DNA of 64,000 nt, from assembly GCF_002929505.1 (NCBI RefSeq), contig NZ_PJJL01000069.1:23004-87003 (forward strand), read 5' to 3'. A program made the position numbers and the translations under genes. The notes beneath the pieces are model-generated. The model did not search any database, was not told where the DNA came from, and was given only the letters and a program-made list of their open reading frames with translations. Position 1 is the stretch's first letter, and every line of letters starts with the position of its first letter. This DNA is from Cryobacterium sp. Y57. GTDB taxonomy: Bacteria > Actinomycetota > Actinomycetes > Actinomycetales > Microbacteriaceae. Below, piece after piece: positions 19,210-28,672 of this stretch.

Positions 19210-20040
19210 GTGAGTCTTCGTCGTTCCATCTATAAGAATCCAGCCCAGCTGCGCCTCATGGTCGCGCCCGGTCTGGCCACCGCGGCATCGCTTCGGGCTG
19301 CCCGCGCGGCCATGGTCGTCGGCGCGACCACTCTCGACATCGACGCTGCGGCCGAGGCCGCGATCGTGGCGCTGGGCGGCAAGCCCAATTTCAAGCTCGA
19401 AGAGGGCTACCACCACACCGTGTGTGCGTCGGTGAACGATGACGTGGTGCACGGCATCCCCTCCGCACGCCGACTCGGCGCCGGCGACATCGTCTCGATC
19501 GACAGCGGCGCGATCATCGAGGGCTGGAACGGCGACGCCGCGTTCACCTTCGTGCTTCCCGATCCATCACGGCCCGAAGTCGTGGCCGAACGCCAGAAGC
19601 TGTCCGACGTGACCGAGCAGTCGCTCTGGCACGGTATCGCCCGACTGCACACTGCCCGGCACCTGAACGAGGTGGGTGATGCCATCGAAGACTATGTGGA
19701 ATCGCAGGGCACCTACGGGATCCTCACCGACTACGTCGGCCACGGCATCGGCCGGTCGATGCACGAGGCCCCGCCGGTGTTCAACTACCGCGTGCGCCAG
19801 AAGGGTCCCGACGTGAAGCCGGGCCTGGTCGTCGCCATCGAGCCGATGGTCGTGCTCGGATCGATCGATACCTACACCCGCGAAGACGACTGGACCGTTG
19901 CCACGAGCGACGGCCTGGCCGCCGCGCACTGGGAACACAGCATCGCCGTACACAAGGACGGAATCTGGGTACTGACCGCTGAAGACGGCGGAGCCGCCGG
20001 CCTCGCCCCGTTCGGCATCGTTCCCGTTCCGATCCTCTAG
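19210..20040 (+). CDS. map: Methionine aminopeptidase, type I
   Basis: Removes the initiator methionine from nascent proteins, a dinuclear-metal enzyme. It has 276 residues from GTG 19210. The pita-bread fold ligands are recognisable: ICxSVNDDVVHGIPS (first histidine region), SIDSGAIIEGWNGDAA (two Asp), GHGIGRSMHEAP (His) and VAIEPMVVLG (Glu), with the last Glu near DGLAAAHWEHSIAV. I prefer GTG 19210 (AGGAAA just upstream) to the upstream GTG at 19150, which adds a non-conserved leader. In many actinobacteria infA would follow here; instead the mannitol region begins. Confidence 0.95.
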   Translation: MSLRRSIYKNPAQLRLMVAPGLATAASLRAARAAMVVGATTLDIDAAAEAAIVALGGKPNFKLEEGYHHTVCASVNDDVVHGIPSARRLGAGDIVSIDSGAIIEGWNGDAAFTFVLPDPSRPEVVAERQKLSDVTEQSLWHGIARLHTARHLNEVGDAIEDYVESQGTYGILTDYVGHGIGRSMHEAPPVFNYRVRQKGPDVKPGLVVAIEPMVVLGSIDTYTREDDWTVATSDGLAAAHWEHSIAVHKDGIWVLTAEDGGAAGLAPFGIVPVPIL

Positions 20041-20043
20041 GGT

Positions 20044-21972
20044 CTATTGGTCGATGAGGTGCACGAGCTCGTCGATGAACGACGGGAAGTCCACCGAGCG
20101 CTTGATGAGACGCTGCACATCGGCGCGCTCGGTGAAGACCTCGACGAACTGGTCGAAGATGGACTGGAACGACGCCCGCCCGGCAGCGCTGAAAGCGATC
20201 AGGGCCACGACGTTGACACGGGTGTCACCCCAGGGCATGGGGGAGTCGTTGACCGCGATGGCAATGGACGTCTGCTGCGCGGTCATGGCCATGGCGTGGG
20301 GAACGGCGAGGTGGTCGGTGAACGCGGTCGACGATAGCCGTTCGCGCTCGATAGCACCGTCAACATAGCTGGGGTCGATGAGTCCGCGCGCGACCATGCG
20401 GCCGCCCAGCTCACGGATCATCGCCTCCTCGTCGGGGGCGGTGAAGTTACGCAGGTACAGGGACTCGTCGAAAAACTGCAACAGGTCATTCTTGATGTGC
20501 GAGCGCCGACGAACCCGGCGCACACGGATGGCCGCCTCGCGAATTCGGTGCACGTCGCGTTCCGTGAGGAACGGCTGGATGACGATCACGCCGTCGGCCG
20601 GAACCGGCGGCTCAATCGTGGTCAGCACGAGGTCGGCGTGAAGGTCTGCCCACGGCACGTCACTGCGCGTGATCTGGTCCACGATCATCAAGTCATCGCC
20701 GAGCACCCGTTCAATGCGCTGACGTAACTGCACGTGCATCGTGTAGTAGTTGGGGCAGACGATCACGCAGGAGACGAGTTGCTCGGATGGGGAATGCTGT
20801 TCCAGGTAGGACCCGACGTGCATCGCGATATAGGCGATCTCGTCATCGTTGATCTGGATCTGCTCGTGACGCTGCAGTTCGCTCGCGATGAACACAGCGA
20901 GTTCGTAGATCATCGGATAGGCGGTCTTGATCGAGCGGGTGAGCGGGTTCCGTGAGTAATCCCGCACCTGGGCGCGATCGATGAGGTTGCCTACGTGCAG
21001 CGTGAGTCGGGTGATGAAATCTTCGTCGGCCAGGTCGACAAGGTATTCCTCGCTGGCCTGAGCCACGATGCGTCGCACAACTTCGAGGTCACCGGCGCAG
21101 GCGACGGTTGCGCTGATCGCGTCGGTGGCCTCGTCATGTCCGGGCGTCACCACCCGGATCTGGAGAAGGAGCACGAGATAGGCGAGATCGGTGACATCCA
21201 GCACGACGCCGAAATGGGTGTCGATGAGACTGGCCAACGCCACCGTGAGGGGTGCACCGTCGGCTGGTGCGTCGTCGGCTGGTGCATCGTCGGCTCGGGC
21301 GGCGGCGCGTTTGCTCACCCGGTCCACGGCGATGGCCACGTGCAGCAGAACATTATTGGTGCCGTACTCATTCACAAAATAACCCTGGGCGTTGAGCATG
21401 GCGATCAGGTCGGTCTTGAACGCACCGAGGCTGTCGGACGCGAATTCCTTCTGGATCGCCGCGAGTTCGAGAAAACCACGGGCGAACTCCTCCCGGAACA
21501 TCCGGCTGATCAGATGGCGCCGGTCGGTTTCGGATCCGAGGAGGGTCACCCTGCTGCCGTGGCGAGCCAGGGAGAGTCCCGTGCCTGGCAGCAGTGCGCG
21601 CACTCGGGATAGATCGGCCTCGACGGTAGAGTCGCTCACGAACGTGTCGGCCGCGAGCTCATAGACATCGAGGCCTTCGGCCGAGTCGATGACGCGACGA
21701 ACCAGCTGGTACAGACGGCGCTGCGGCGTGTCGTTCTCGGGGTGCCGCCCCGGCGGTACTGCACGGAATGCCGTGTAGGCCTCGTGGTTGACACGGTAGC
21801 CGGCCGGCCCCGATTCGATCACCTCGAGCGGATCCGCCGCCGCCTTCACACTCGTGACGTAGCTGCGCACCGTGCGAGCAGTCACGCCGAGGTGTTCGCC
21901 CAGTTCACCCGCCGTGACCCAGTCCGGGGAGCGGAAGAGATAGTCGAGCATCCTCGATTGCTTGTCGCTCAT
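20044..21972 (-). CDS. mtlR: Mannitol operon transcriptional regulator, PRD type
   Basis: A 642-residue PTS-regulated activator of the MtlR/BglG-like class. Order: N-terminal winged helix (10-65, ELGEHLGVTARTVRSYV), second HTH region to ~150, PRD1 with a histidine near 211, PRD2 with histidines near 326 and 385, an IIB-like domain with Cys406 in VIVCPNYY, and a C-terminal IIA domain with the HLAVPHAM active-site region. Between HTH and PRD2 lies an Asp/Ala/Pro repeat linker (228-241). Activity is expected to be set by phosphorylation from HPr and MtlA. It is divergent from the mannitol PTS genes. The ATG is preceded by two tandem copies of a 12-bp unit carrying AAGG. Confidence 0.9.
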   Translation of the reverse strand: MSDKQSRMLDYLFRSPDWVTAGELGEHLGVTARTVRSYVTSVKAAADPLEVIESGPAGYRVNHEAYTAFRAVPPGRHPENDTPQRRLYQLVRRVIDSAEGLDVYELAADTFVSDSTVEADLSRVRALLPGTGLSLARHGSRVTLLGSETDRRHLISRMFREEFARGFLELAAIQKEFASDSLGAFKTDLIAMLNAQGYFVNEYGTNNVLLHVAIAVDRVSKRAAARADDAPADDAPADGAPLTVALASLIDTHFGVVLDVTDLAYLVLLLQIRVVTPGHDEATDAISATVACAGDLEVVRRIVAQASEEYLVDLADEDFITRLTLHVGNLIDRAQVRDYSRNPLTRSIKTAYPMIYELAVFIASELQRHEQIQINDDEIAYIAMHVGSYLEQHSPSEQLVSCVIVCPNYYTMHVQLRQRIERVLGDDLMIVDQITRSDVPWADLHADLVLTTIEPPVPADGVIVIQPFLTERDVHRIREAAIRVRRVRRRSHIKNDLLQFFDESLYLRNFTAPDEEAMIRELGGRMVARGLIDPSYVDGAIERERLSSTAFTDHLAVPHAMAMTAQQTSIAIAVNDSPMPWGDTRVNVVALIAFSAAGRASFQSIFDQFVEVFTERADVQRLIKRSVDFPSFIDELVHLIDQ

Positions 21973-21996
21973 TGTGCCTTGTTCTGTGCCTTGTTC
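21973..21996 (-). repeat. Tandem 12-bp repeat at the mtlR start
   Basis: Read on the minus strand, GAACAAGGCACA occurs twice in a row directly before the mtlR ATG, duplicating the AAGG ribosome-binding core (spaced 4 and 16 nt from the start). Only the proximal copy is near usable distance. Confidence 0.8.
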
Positions 21997-22143
21997 TCTG
22001 TCGTACGCGGTCCCAACACCTTGATCTTATCCGCCGAACCCGAGCTTTTCCGGGGGTGCGGAAACGAGTCTGGTGGCCCCCGGACGAGGTGCCCGGCAGA
22101 ATTTATTGAGCGTGTTGTGCGTCGACGACGAAAGGGTAAACCG

Positions 22144-22455
22144 ATGAGGATTCATATTGTGTGTGGCGCCGGTGCGTCCAGCACGTTCGTGGCGGTGCGG
22201 CTGCGCAAGAGCGCGGCGGCCCGAGGCATTGCGGCTCAGGTGACCGCCGGAAGCGAATCAGATCTGGCGAGCATGCTGCCGGTCATCGATGTGCTTCTTG
22301 TGGGTCCGCATCTGGAAGCGCTGTTCGCCCGGATCCAGCAGCAGGCCGCAGCGGCCGGCGTGCAGGCCAGCCTGATGTCCCCGACGGTCTTCACCGCCCG
22401 CGATGGCGAAGAGGCCCTCGACCTGGTCCTCGTGATCGCCGGCACCCGTTCATGA
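22144..22455 (+). CDS. Stand-alone PTS IIB protein, lactose/cellobiose-like
   Basis: A 103-residue protein with MRIHIVCGAGASSTFVAVRLRKSAAARG at the start: the CxxGxSS P-loop with the phosphorylatable cysteine at residue 7 is typical of IIB proteins of the lactose/N,N'-diacetylchitobiose family. No matching IIC or IIA of that family lies nearby, and MtlA already has its own IIB domain. It is the first gene of the mannitol PTS run, 53 bp before ptsH, with AAAGGG as ribosome-binding site. It may phosphorylate or sense for MtlR, or be a relic; both are inference. Confidence 0.75.
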   Translation: MRIHIVCGAGASSTFVAVRLRKSAAARGIAAQVTAGSESDLASMLPVIDVLLVGPHLEALFARIQQQAAAAGVQASLMSPTVFTARDGEEALDLVLVIAGTRS

Positions 22456-22508
22456 CGCGGGGAAACCAACCCATGCTGCACCACTCAGACGCAACGAAAG
22501 GCACCGCA

Positions 22509-22775
22509 ATGCTCGAACGAACGGTTCTCATCGGCTCGACCAACGGACTGCACGCCCGTCCGGCGAAACTCTTCAGCCAGGCCGCCGCGGCAGCGGGTAT
22601 TCCCGTCACGCTCACCAAGACCGGCGGCAAGACCGTGAACGCCGCGAGCATCCTCGGCGTCATCTCCCTCGGCATCGGCCACGGCGACGAGGTCACCCTT
22701 GCGGCCGATGGTGACACGGCCGAGACTCTCCTCGACGAGCTGGCCCGGCTGCTGCTCATCGACCACGACGCTTAA
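22509..22775 (+). CDS. ptsH: PTS phosphocarrier protein HPr
   Basis: HPr passes phosphate from Enzyme I to the sugar-specific IIA proteins. It has 88 residues, the usual length. The active-site histidine is His15 in GLHARPAKLF, and the regulatory serine region is NAASILGVISLGIGHGDEV (Ser47). I chose ATG 22509 by family length; GAAAGG precedes it. Its placement among mannitol genes suggests either the only HPr of the genome or a dedicated copy. Confidence 0.95.
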   Translation: MLERTVLIGSTNGLHARPAKLFSQAAAAAGIPVTLTKTGGKTVNAASILGVISLGIGHGDEVTLAADGDTAETLLDELARLLLIDHDA

Positions 22776-22785
22776 GGAATCCGTT

Positions 22786-24501
22786 ATGGAACTGCAGGGA
22801 ATCGGAATCGGCCAGGGTGTCGTCGTGGGCCGTGTCGTGCGCATGCCCGACCCGCTGCCCGACCCCGTCGCCGCGCCCAGCGCGCTGACCCCGGCGGAAG
22901 AGGGCGTCCGGGTCGCCGCAGCCCTCAGCGCCGTCGCCGCCGACCTCCTCGCCCGCGCAGCGCGGGCCGGCGGAGTGGCCGGCGAGGTGCTCGAGGCCCA
23001 GTCCATGATGGCCGAGGACCCCAGCCTCGTTGACGACGTCACGCTGCGGCTCGCCGCCGGCGCGACTGCCGAGCGAGCGGTCTTCGAAGCCTTCGCGGCC
23101 TTTCGCGACATGCTGACCGGGCTCGGCGGCTACCTGGCCGAGCGAGCGGGCGACCTCGACGACGTCTCCCAGCGAGTAGTCGCGCGTCTTTTCGGAGTCT
23201 CGGCGCCCGGGGTACCCGACCGGGGACATCCGTTCATTCTCGTGGCTCGCGACCTGGCTCCGGCCGACACCGCCACCCTCGACCTGAGCCAGGTGCTCGG
23301 CCTCATCACCCTCGACGGTGGTCCCACCTCGCACACCGCGATTTTGGCACGCGAGAAGTCAATCGTGGCTATTGTGCGCACGAACGGTGCGGGTGACCTC
23401 ACCGATGGCGACGAGGTCATTCTCGACGCCGCGAACAACCTGGTGATCACCTCCCCCCGTGCCGATCAACTCGTTGAGGCGCACGCCCGTGTGGCTGCTC
23501 GGGCTGCCCGCGCGCTCGCGCCGCTGTCGCCGGGCCGCCTCGCAGACGGCACCCCCATTCCACTGCTGTCGAACCTCGGGTCGGCCGATGGAGCGGCTTC
23601 GGCGCTCGCCCTCGGCGCGGAGGGCGTTGGCCTGTTCCGCACCGAATTCCTGTTTCTCGACGCCGCCACCGCACCGACCGTGGCCGAGCAGCGCGCCGAA
23701 TACGAGCGGATGCTGCGCGCCTTCCCCGGCAAGAAGGTCGTCGTGCGGGCGTTGGATGCCGGGGCGGACAAGCCGCTGGCCTTCCTCAACAACGCCCGCG
23801 AAGAAAACCCGGCCCTCGGCCTGCGGGGACTGCGCGCGCTGCGCGCATCCGAACAGATTTTGCGCGACCAACTGGAAGCGCTCGCCCAGGCGGACGCCGC
23901 CACCGACGCTGACCTGTGGGTGATGGCCCCCATGGTCGCCACCGTCGAAGAGACCCGCTACTTTGTGGCACTCGCGCGCGAGCTCGGGCTCAAGACCGCC
24001 GGGGTGATGATCGAGATCCCCGCCGCCGCTCTTCTCGCCGATCGTATTCTGCAGCATGCCGACTTCGCCTCGATCGGCACGAACGACCTCACCCAGTACA
24101 CGCTCGCGGCCGACCGCCTGCTCGGCTCTGTGGCCGCCTTCCAAGACCCCTGGAACCCTGCTGTACTGCGCCTGGTGGCCGAGGTCGGTGCCGCCGGTGC
24201 CGCGCTCGGCAAGCCCGTCGGCGTGTGCGGTGAGGCCGCCGCGGATCCGCTGCTCGCCGTGGTGCTCGTCGGCCTGGGCGCAACGAGCCTCTCGATGTCA
24301 GCCTCGGCCCTCGCCGACGTGCGAACGGTCCTGGCGGACTTCACCAGTGAGCAGGCCCGGTTGTTGGCCGAGCTTGCCCTCGCAGCCGAGGATGCGGCAT
24401 CCGCCCGCGAAGTGGTCACGACCCAGGCTGCCAAATTTCTTGATTCATCTTCTCGTTGTGAACCTTCCCTTACAGCACACCCTAGAAAGGTACTGAAATG
24501 A
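22786..24501 (+). CDS. ptsI: PTS Enzyme I (phosphoenolpyruvate-protein phosphotransferase)
   Basis: Takes phosphate from PEP and transfers it to HPr, the first step of all PTS uptake. It has 571 residues. The active histidine is His183 in GGPTSHTAILAREKSI; the PEP-binding half has ANLGSADGA-like LSNLGSADGAA, DFASIGTNDLTQYTLAADR and GVCGEAAADP with the catalytic Cys. ATG 22786 begins MELQGIGIGQGVVVGRV after TAAGGA, 10 bp after ptsH. The stop overlaps mtlA by four bases. Confidence 0.96.
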   Translation: MELQGIGIGQGVVVGRVVRMPDPLPDPVAAPSALTPAEEGVRVAAALSAVAADLLARAARAGGVAGEVLEAQSMMAEDPSLVDDVTLRLAAGATAERAVFEAFAAFRDMLTGLGGYLAERAGDLDDVSQRVVARLFGVSAPGVPDRGHPFILVARDLAPADTATLDLSQVLGLITLDGGPTSHTAILAREKSIVAIVRTNGAGDLTDGDEVILDAANNLVITSPRADQLVEAHARVAARAARALAPLSPGRLADGTPIPLLSNLGSADGAASALALGAEGVGLFRTEFLFLDAATAPTVAEQRAEYERMLRAFPGKKVVVRALDAGADKPLAFLNNAREENPALGLRGLRALRASEQILRDQLEALAQADAATDADLWVMAPMVATVEETRYFVALARELGLKTAGVMIEIPAAALLADRILQHADFASIGTNDLTQYTLAADRLLGSVAAFQDPWNPAVLRLVAEVGAAGAALGKPVGVCGEAAADPLLAVVLVGLGATSLSMSASALADVRTVLADFTSEQARLLAELALAAEDAASAREVVTTQAAKFLDSSSRCEPSLTAHPRKVLK

Positions 24502-25988
24502 CGACGACGTCAGCCGACACCAAGCGCACGGGCACTCGCGTGCACGTGCAACGCTTTGGCACATTCCTCAGCGGAATGGTCATGCCCAACATTCCCGCCT
24601 TCATCGCGTGGGGACTGATCACCGCGCTGTTCATCCCCACCGGATGGACCCCCAACGAGACGTTCGCAACCCTCGTCGACCCGATGATCATCTACATGCT
24701 GCCGCTATTGATCGCCAACACGGGTGGCCGCATGATCTATGACACCCGCGGTGGCGTGATCGCCACGATCGCCACGATGGGTGTGATCGTCGGCAGCAGC
24801 ATACCGATGTTCATCGGAGCCATGATCGTAGGTCCGCTCGCCGCCTACCTCCTCAAGAAGGTCGACAGCATCTGGGAGGGCAAGATCAAGGCCGGCTTCG
24901 AGATGCTCGTGAACAACTTCACGGCGGGAATCCTCGGCGCCATCCTCGCCCTCGGCGCGTTCGTCGGCATCGCTCCGCTCGTGACCGGGCTGAGCAAACT
25001 GCTCGAAACCGGTGTCGACTTTTTGATCGCCAACGGATTGCTGCCCCTCGCGAGCATCCTGATCGAACCGGGCAAGGTACTCTTCCTCAATAACGCCATC
25101 AACCATGGCGTGCTCACCCCGCTCGGCGTGCAGCAGGTATCCGACACCGGCAAATCGATCCTGTTCCTGCTCGAAGCCAACCCTGGTCCCGGACTGGGAA
25201 TCCTGCTCGCGTTCACAATCTTTGGAACCGGCATCGCCCGGGCCAGTGCGCCCGGCGCGATCATCATCCAGTTCCTCGGCGGCATCCACGAGATCTACTT
25301 CCCCTACGTGCTCATGAAGCCGATCCTCATTCTGGCCGCCATTGGCGGCGGTATGACCGGTGTGGCCATCAACGTGGCGTTCGCCACCGGCCTGCGTGCT
25401 CCCGCCTCGCCCGGCAGCATCTTCGCCGTGCTCTTCCAGACGTCGCCGGACAGCTACATCGGCGTCATCCTGTCGGTCATCGGTGCGGCAGCGGTCTCCT
25501 TCCTGATCGCCGCCGTCATCCTGCGCGCCGGCCGTCGCCGTGACCTCGCTGATGGTGCCGGCCTCGACCTGACCGCCGCCGTGGCGAAGACCCAGGCCAA
25601 CAAGGGCAAATCCAGTTCGGTGCTCGGCAACCTCGTCGGCTCCACCGCAACGGATGCCGCAGCCGGCGGCACCGCCCCCACCCGCGATTTCCGCAACATC
25701 GTGTTCGCCTGCGACGCCGGAATGGGCTCGAGTGCGATGGGCGCCTCCGTGCTGCGCAACAAGATCAAGAAGGCCGGCATCGTGGGAATCACGGTGACCA
25801 ACCAGGCCATCGCCAACCTCGACGGCAGCGCCGACCTCGTGATCACGCACCAGGATCTGACCGACCGTGCGCGGGCCAAGTCACCCGACTCCGTGCATGT
25901 CTCCGTCGACAACTTCATGAACAGCCCGAAGTACGACGAAGTCGTGGGCATGCTGGAGCACCAGACCAACGAAGGAGTCATCTCATGA
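24498..25988 (+). CDS. mtlA: Mannitol-specific PTS permease, IICB
   Basis: Imports mannitol and phosphorylates it to mannitol-1-phosphate at the membrane. It has 496 residues. The IIC domain (about 15-345, some eight membrane segments) contains the GGIHEIYFPY motif at 261-270. The IIB domain begins near 395 with the phosphocysteine Cys405 in IVFACDAGMGSSAMGA. No IIA domain is fused; it is supplied by the next gene. ATG overlaps the ptsI stop. Confidence 0.96.
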   Translation: MTTTSADTKRTGTRVHVQRFGTFLSGMVMPNIPAFIAWGLITALFIPTGWTPNETFATLVDPMIIYMLPLLIANTGGRMIYDTRGGVIATIATMGVIVGSSIPMFIGAMIVGPLAAYLLKKVDSIWEGKIKAGFEMLVNNFTAGILGAILALGAFVGIAPLVTGLSKLLETGVDFLIANGLLPLASILIEPGKVLFLNNAINHGVLTPLGVQQVSDTGKSILFLLEANPGPGLGILLAFTIFGTGIARASAPGAIIIQFLGGIHEIYFPYVLMKPILILAAIGGGMTGVAINVAFATGLRAPASPGSIFAVLFQTSPDSYIGVILSVIGAAAVSFLIAAVILRAGRRRDLADGAGLDLTAAVAKTQANKGKSSSVLGNLVGSTATDAAAGGTAPTRDFRNIVFACDAGMGSSAMGASVLRNKIKKAGIVGITVTNQAIANLDGSADLVITHQDLTDRARAKSPDSVHVSVDNFMNSPKYDEVVGMLEHQTNEGVIS

Positions 25989-26422
25989 GCCAGATCCTCG
26001 AACCCCGTAACCTGATTGCCCGCGGTACGGCCCGCACGCGCGACGAGGCGATTCGCGAGGCCGGCGGCCTGCTCGTGGCGTCCGGCGCTGTGAGCGACGA
26101 CTACGTGGCGTCCATGTTCGAGCGCGAAGCATCCGTTTCGACGTACATGGGCAACTTCCTGGCCATCCCGCATGGCACGAACGACGCGAAGGAGTCCATC
26201 CTGCGCTCCGCCCTATCGCTCGTGCGCTATGCCGAACCGATCGATTGGAACGGTCAGCCGGTGCGCTTCGCCGTGGGCATCGCGGGGCTCAACAACGAGC
26301 ACCTCGAGATTCTCTCCAAGATCGCCATCGTGTTCTCCGACGAAGACGAGGTGGCCAAACTCTTCGACGCCGGCACGGCCGAAGAGATCTACGCCCTGCT
26401 CGAAGAGGTCAACGCAGAATGA
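25985..26422 (+). CDS. mtlF: Mannitol-specific PTS IIA component
   Basis: Relays phosphate from HPr to the IIB domain of MtlA. It has 145 residues, the length of MtlF. The active-site histidine is His63 in [17 protein letters not shown]. It overlaps both mtlA (ATGA) and mtlD (ATGA) by four bases, a translationally coupled unit. Confidence 0.95.
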   Translation: MSQILEPRNLIARGTARTRDEAIREAGGLLVASGAVSDDYVASMFEREASVSTYMGNFLAIPHGTNDAKESILRSALSLVRYAEPIDWNGQPVRFAVGIAGLNNEHLEILSKIAIVFSDEDEVAKLFDAGTAEEIYALLEEVNAE

Positions 26423-27567
26423 AGGCTATTCACTTCGGCGCGGGCAACATCGGGCGCGGCTTTGTCGGACTCCTGCTGCACGAAGCGGGGTACGAGGTGG
26501 TCTTCGCCGACGTGAATTCGACCCTCATCGACGCGCTGCACGCCGCACCCAGCTATGAGGTGCACGAGAAGGGGGAGGGGGCCCGCCAGCACACGGTGAC
26601 GGGGTTCCGCGCCATCAACAGCGCCACCGACAGCGACGCGTTGATCGAGGAGATCGCCACGGCCGACATCGTGACGACGGCCGTCGGACCGAACATCCTC
26701 AAGTTCGTCGCCCCGCTCATCGCGGCGGGGCTGGCTCGCCGGGCCGTGTCGCTGCCGCCGCTGGCCGTGATGGCGTGCGAGAACGCCATCAACGCCACCG
26801 ACCTTCTCGCCGAGCACGTGCACAGCCACGTGACCGGTGCCGACTGGCCGGCCGTCTCGGCGCGCGCCGCCTTCGCGAATACGGCCGTCGACCGCATCGT
26901 GCCCAATCAGGCGGCGGATGCGGGCCTGACGGTGACGGTGGAGGCCTTCTACGAGTGGGTCATCGAGCGCGGCGCATTCGGCGATGCGGTTCCGGTCATT
27001 CCGGGAGCCACATTCGTGGACAACCTCCTGCCCTATATCGAGCGCAAGCTCTTCACGGTGAACACCGGGCACGCCACCATCGCCTACCTCGGCAGCCGGG
27101 CCGGCGTCCGTACGATCGCCGAGGCGCTTGACGTGCCGGCTGTCGTGCTCACCGCCCGCGCCGTGCTCGAAGAGACATCGGCGCTGCTCGTTGCCAAGCA
27201 CGGACTCGACGAAGCAGCCCAGCGCGCCTACCGTGAGAAGATTCTCGTTCGGTTCAGTAATCCGGCCCTGCTCGACACCGTCGAACGAGTGGGCCGCCAG
27301 CCGCTGCGCAAGCTCAGCCGCAACGAACGGTTCATCGGCCCGGCCGCGGAATTGATCGAATCGGGCCTCATGCCCGAGGCGCTTGTGGGCGCCATCGGTG
27401 CGGTGCTGCGCTTTGACGTTGCGGCCGACGAGCAGAGTGTCGAGCTGCAACGGATGCTCCGAGTCGAAAGCGCAGAGCAGGTGGTTCTGCAGGTCTGCGG
27501 GCTCGATGCGGCGCATCCACTTTTCGCCTTGGTCGTGCGTGAAGTACGACGCGCGCAGGGATTATAG
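26419..27567 (+). CDS. mtlD: Mannitol-1-phosphate 5-dehydrogenase
   Basis: Oxidises mannitol-1-phosphate to fructose-6-phosphate with NAD, feeding glycolysis. It has 382 residues, the family length. The Rossmann motif [13 protein letters not shown] is at 5-17; the polyol-dehydrogenase region with EAFYEWVIE and [11 protein letters not shown] is present with the conserved lysine/histidine segment ([14 protein letters not shown]). ATG overlaps the mtlF stop. Last gene of the mannitol operon. Confidence 0.95.
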   Translation: MKAIHFGAGNIGRGFVGLLLHEAGYEVVFADVNSTLIDALHAAPSYEVHEKGEGARQHTVTGFRAINSATDSDALIEEIATADIVTTAVGPNILKFVAPLIAAGLARRAVSLPPLAVMACENAINATDLLAEHVHSHVTGADWPAVSARAAFANTAVDRIVPNQAADAGLTVTVEAFYEWVIERGAFGDAVPVIPGATFVDNLLPYIERKLFTVNTGHATIAYLGSRAGVRTIAEALDVPAVVLTARAVLEETSALLVAKHGLDEAAQRAYREKILVRFSNPALLDTVERVGRQPLRKLSRNERFIGPAAELIESGLMPEALVGAIGAVLRFDVAADEQSVELQRMLRVESAEQVVLQVCGLDAAHPLFALVVREVRRAQGL

Positions 27568-27603
27568 GGCTGAATTGCCAAAAGGCAATCTCATACCATA
27601 AGA

Positions 27604-27620
27604 TTGACCCTTGGTGTCTG
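27604..27620 (+). promoter_or_regulatory. 17-bp leader motif shared by infA and rplM
   Basis: TTGACCCTTGGTGTCTG is identical at 36755-36771 ahead of rplM. TTGACC could be a -35 box but no good -10 sits 17-18 bp downstream in either case. A CGCCC/GGGCG hairpin (27625-27640) follows. The function is not established. Confidence 0.6.
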
Positions 27621-27693
27621 GTGTCGCCCCTTTCGGGCGTGTCCAGCATCAATCCCGCATGACCAGCAATCAATACAGAGCGACAGTGAGGGT

Positions 27694-27915
27694 ATGGCCA
27701 AAAAAGACGGTGTCATCGAAATCGAGGGCGCAGTAGTCGAAGCTCTGCCCAACGCGATGTTTCGCGTTGAGCTGTCAAACGGCCACCGAGTTCTTGCCCA
27801 CATCTCGGGCAAGATGCGTCAGCACTACATCCGCATCCTCCCGGAGGACCGCGTGATCGTCGAGTTGAGTCCTTACGATCTGACCCGTGGCCGGATCGTC
27901 TACCGCTACAAGTAA
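27694..27915 (+). CDS. infA: Translation initiation factor IF-1
   Basis: IF-1 blocks the A site during initiation and aids IF-2 and IF-3. It has 73 residues, a single OB fold, beginning [31 protein letters not shown] and ending [17 protein letters not shown] lies directly before ATG 27694. First gene of the alpha operon, with its own leader that carries a 17-bp motif also seen before rplM. Confidence 0.97.
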   Translation: MAKKDGVIEIEGAVVEALPNAMFRVELSNGHRVLAHISGKMRQHYIRILPEDRVIVELSPYDLTRGRIVYRYK

Positions 27916-27982
27916 CGGCTGCTGTAAGTAACGGCCCGCGGCATCCCGAGGGTACGAAGACAGCGAAAAACAAGGAATCACC

Positions 27983-28096
27983 ATGAAGGTCAAGCCCAGC
28001 GTCAAAAAAATCTGTGACAAGTGCAAGGTCATCCGCCGTAACGGCAACGTGATGGTCATCTGCGAGAACCCGCGTCACAAGCAGCGCCAGGGATAA
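27983..28096 (+). CDS. rpmJ: 50S ribosomal protein L36, zinc-binding form
   Basis: The smallest ribosomal protein, 37 residues ([20 protein letters not shown] start, RHKQRQG end). It has the C+ zinc ligands Cys11, Cys14, Cys27 and His32, so this is the zinc-containing form. CAAGGAATCACC provides the ribosome-binding site. It lies between infA and rpsM, the standard location. Confidence 0.97.
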   Translation: MKVKPSVKKICDKCKVIRRNGNVMVICENPRHKQRQG

Positions 28097-28251
28097 ATCC
28101 GTTGCGACTTGTCGCTTCGAGATTTACCTGAGTACACGCACGAAATAAGCACAGATAGATAGCAGTTCCGGGAGCCCTTCGGGGTGACACCATCGGCTGG
28201 AGGCCGGTGTACAGGAGCTGTTACAGACCTCCATCACTAACAGGAGACACA

Positions 28252-28626
28252 ATGGCACGTCTAGCCGGCGTCGACATCCCGCGCGATAAGCGCGTGGAAG
28301 TTGCATTGACTTACATTTACGGTGTTGGCCGTACGAGGGCCCTCAAGACCCTCGCCGACACTGGAATCGACGGAAACATCCGCGTCAAGGATTTGAGCGA
28401 CGACCAGCTCGTCCTTCTCCGCGACTACGTCGAGGGTACCTTCAAGGTTGAGGGTGACCTCCGCCGTGAGGTTGCCGCTGACATCCGCCGCAAGGTTGAA
28501 ATTGGCAGCTACGAGGGCATTCGCCACCGCAAGGGCCTGCCCGTTCGCGGTCAGCGCACCAAAACCAACGCTCGCACCCGCAAGGGCCCGAAGCGCACCG
28601 TAGCCGGCAAGAAGAAGGCGCGCTAG
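28252..28626 (+). CDS. rpsM: 30S ribosomal protein S13
   Basis: S13 lies in the 30S head and forms bridges to L5. It has 124 residues, starting [27 protein letters not shown] and ending in a basic tail with [20 protein letters not shown] 28252 follows ACAGGAGACAC. A 155-nt spacer with short inverted repeats separates it from rpmJ. Confidence 0.98.
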   Translation: MARLAGVDIPRDKRVEVALTYIYGVGRTRALKTLADTGIDGNIRVKDLSDDQLVLLRDYVEGTFKVEGDLRREVAADIRRKVEIGSYEGIRHRKGLPVRGQRTKTNARTRKGPKRTVAGKKKAR

Positions 28627-28672
28627 GCCCTCGGCCTAGCCCGCTAACGCCTTTAGGATTCAGGAGAAATTC

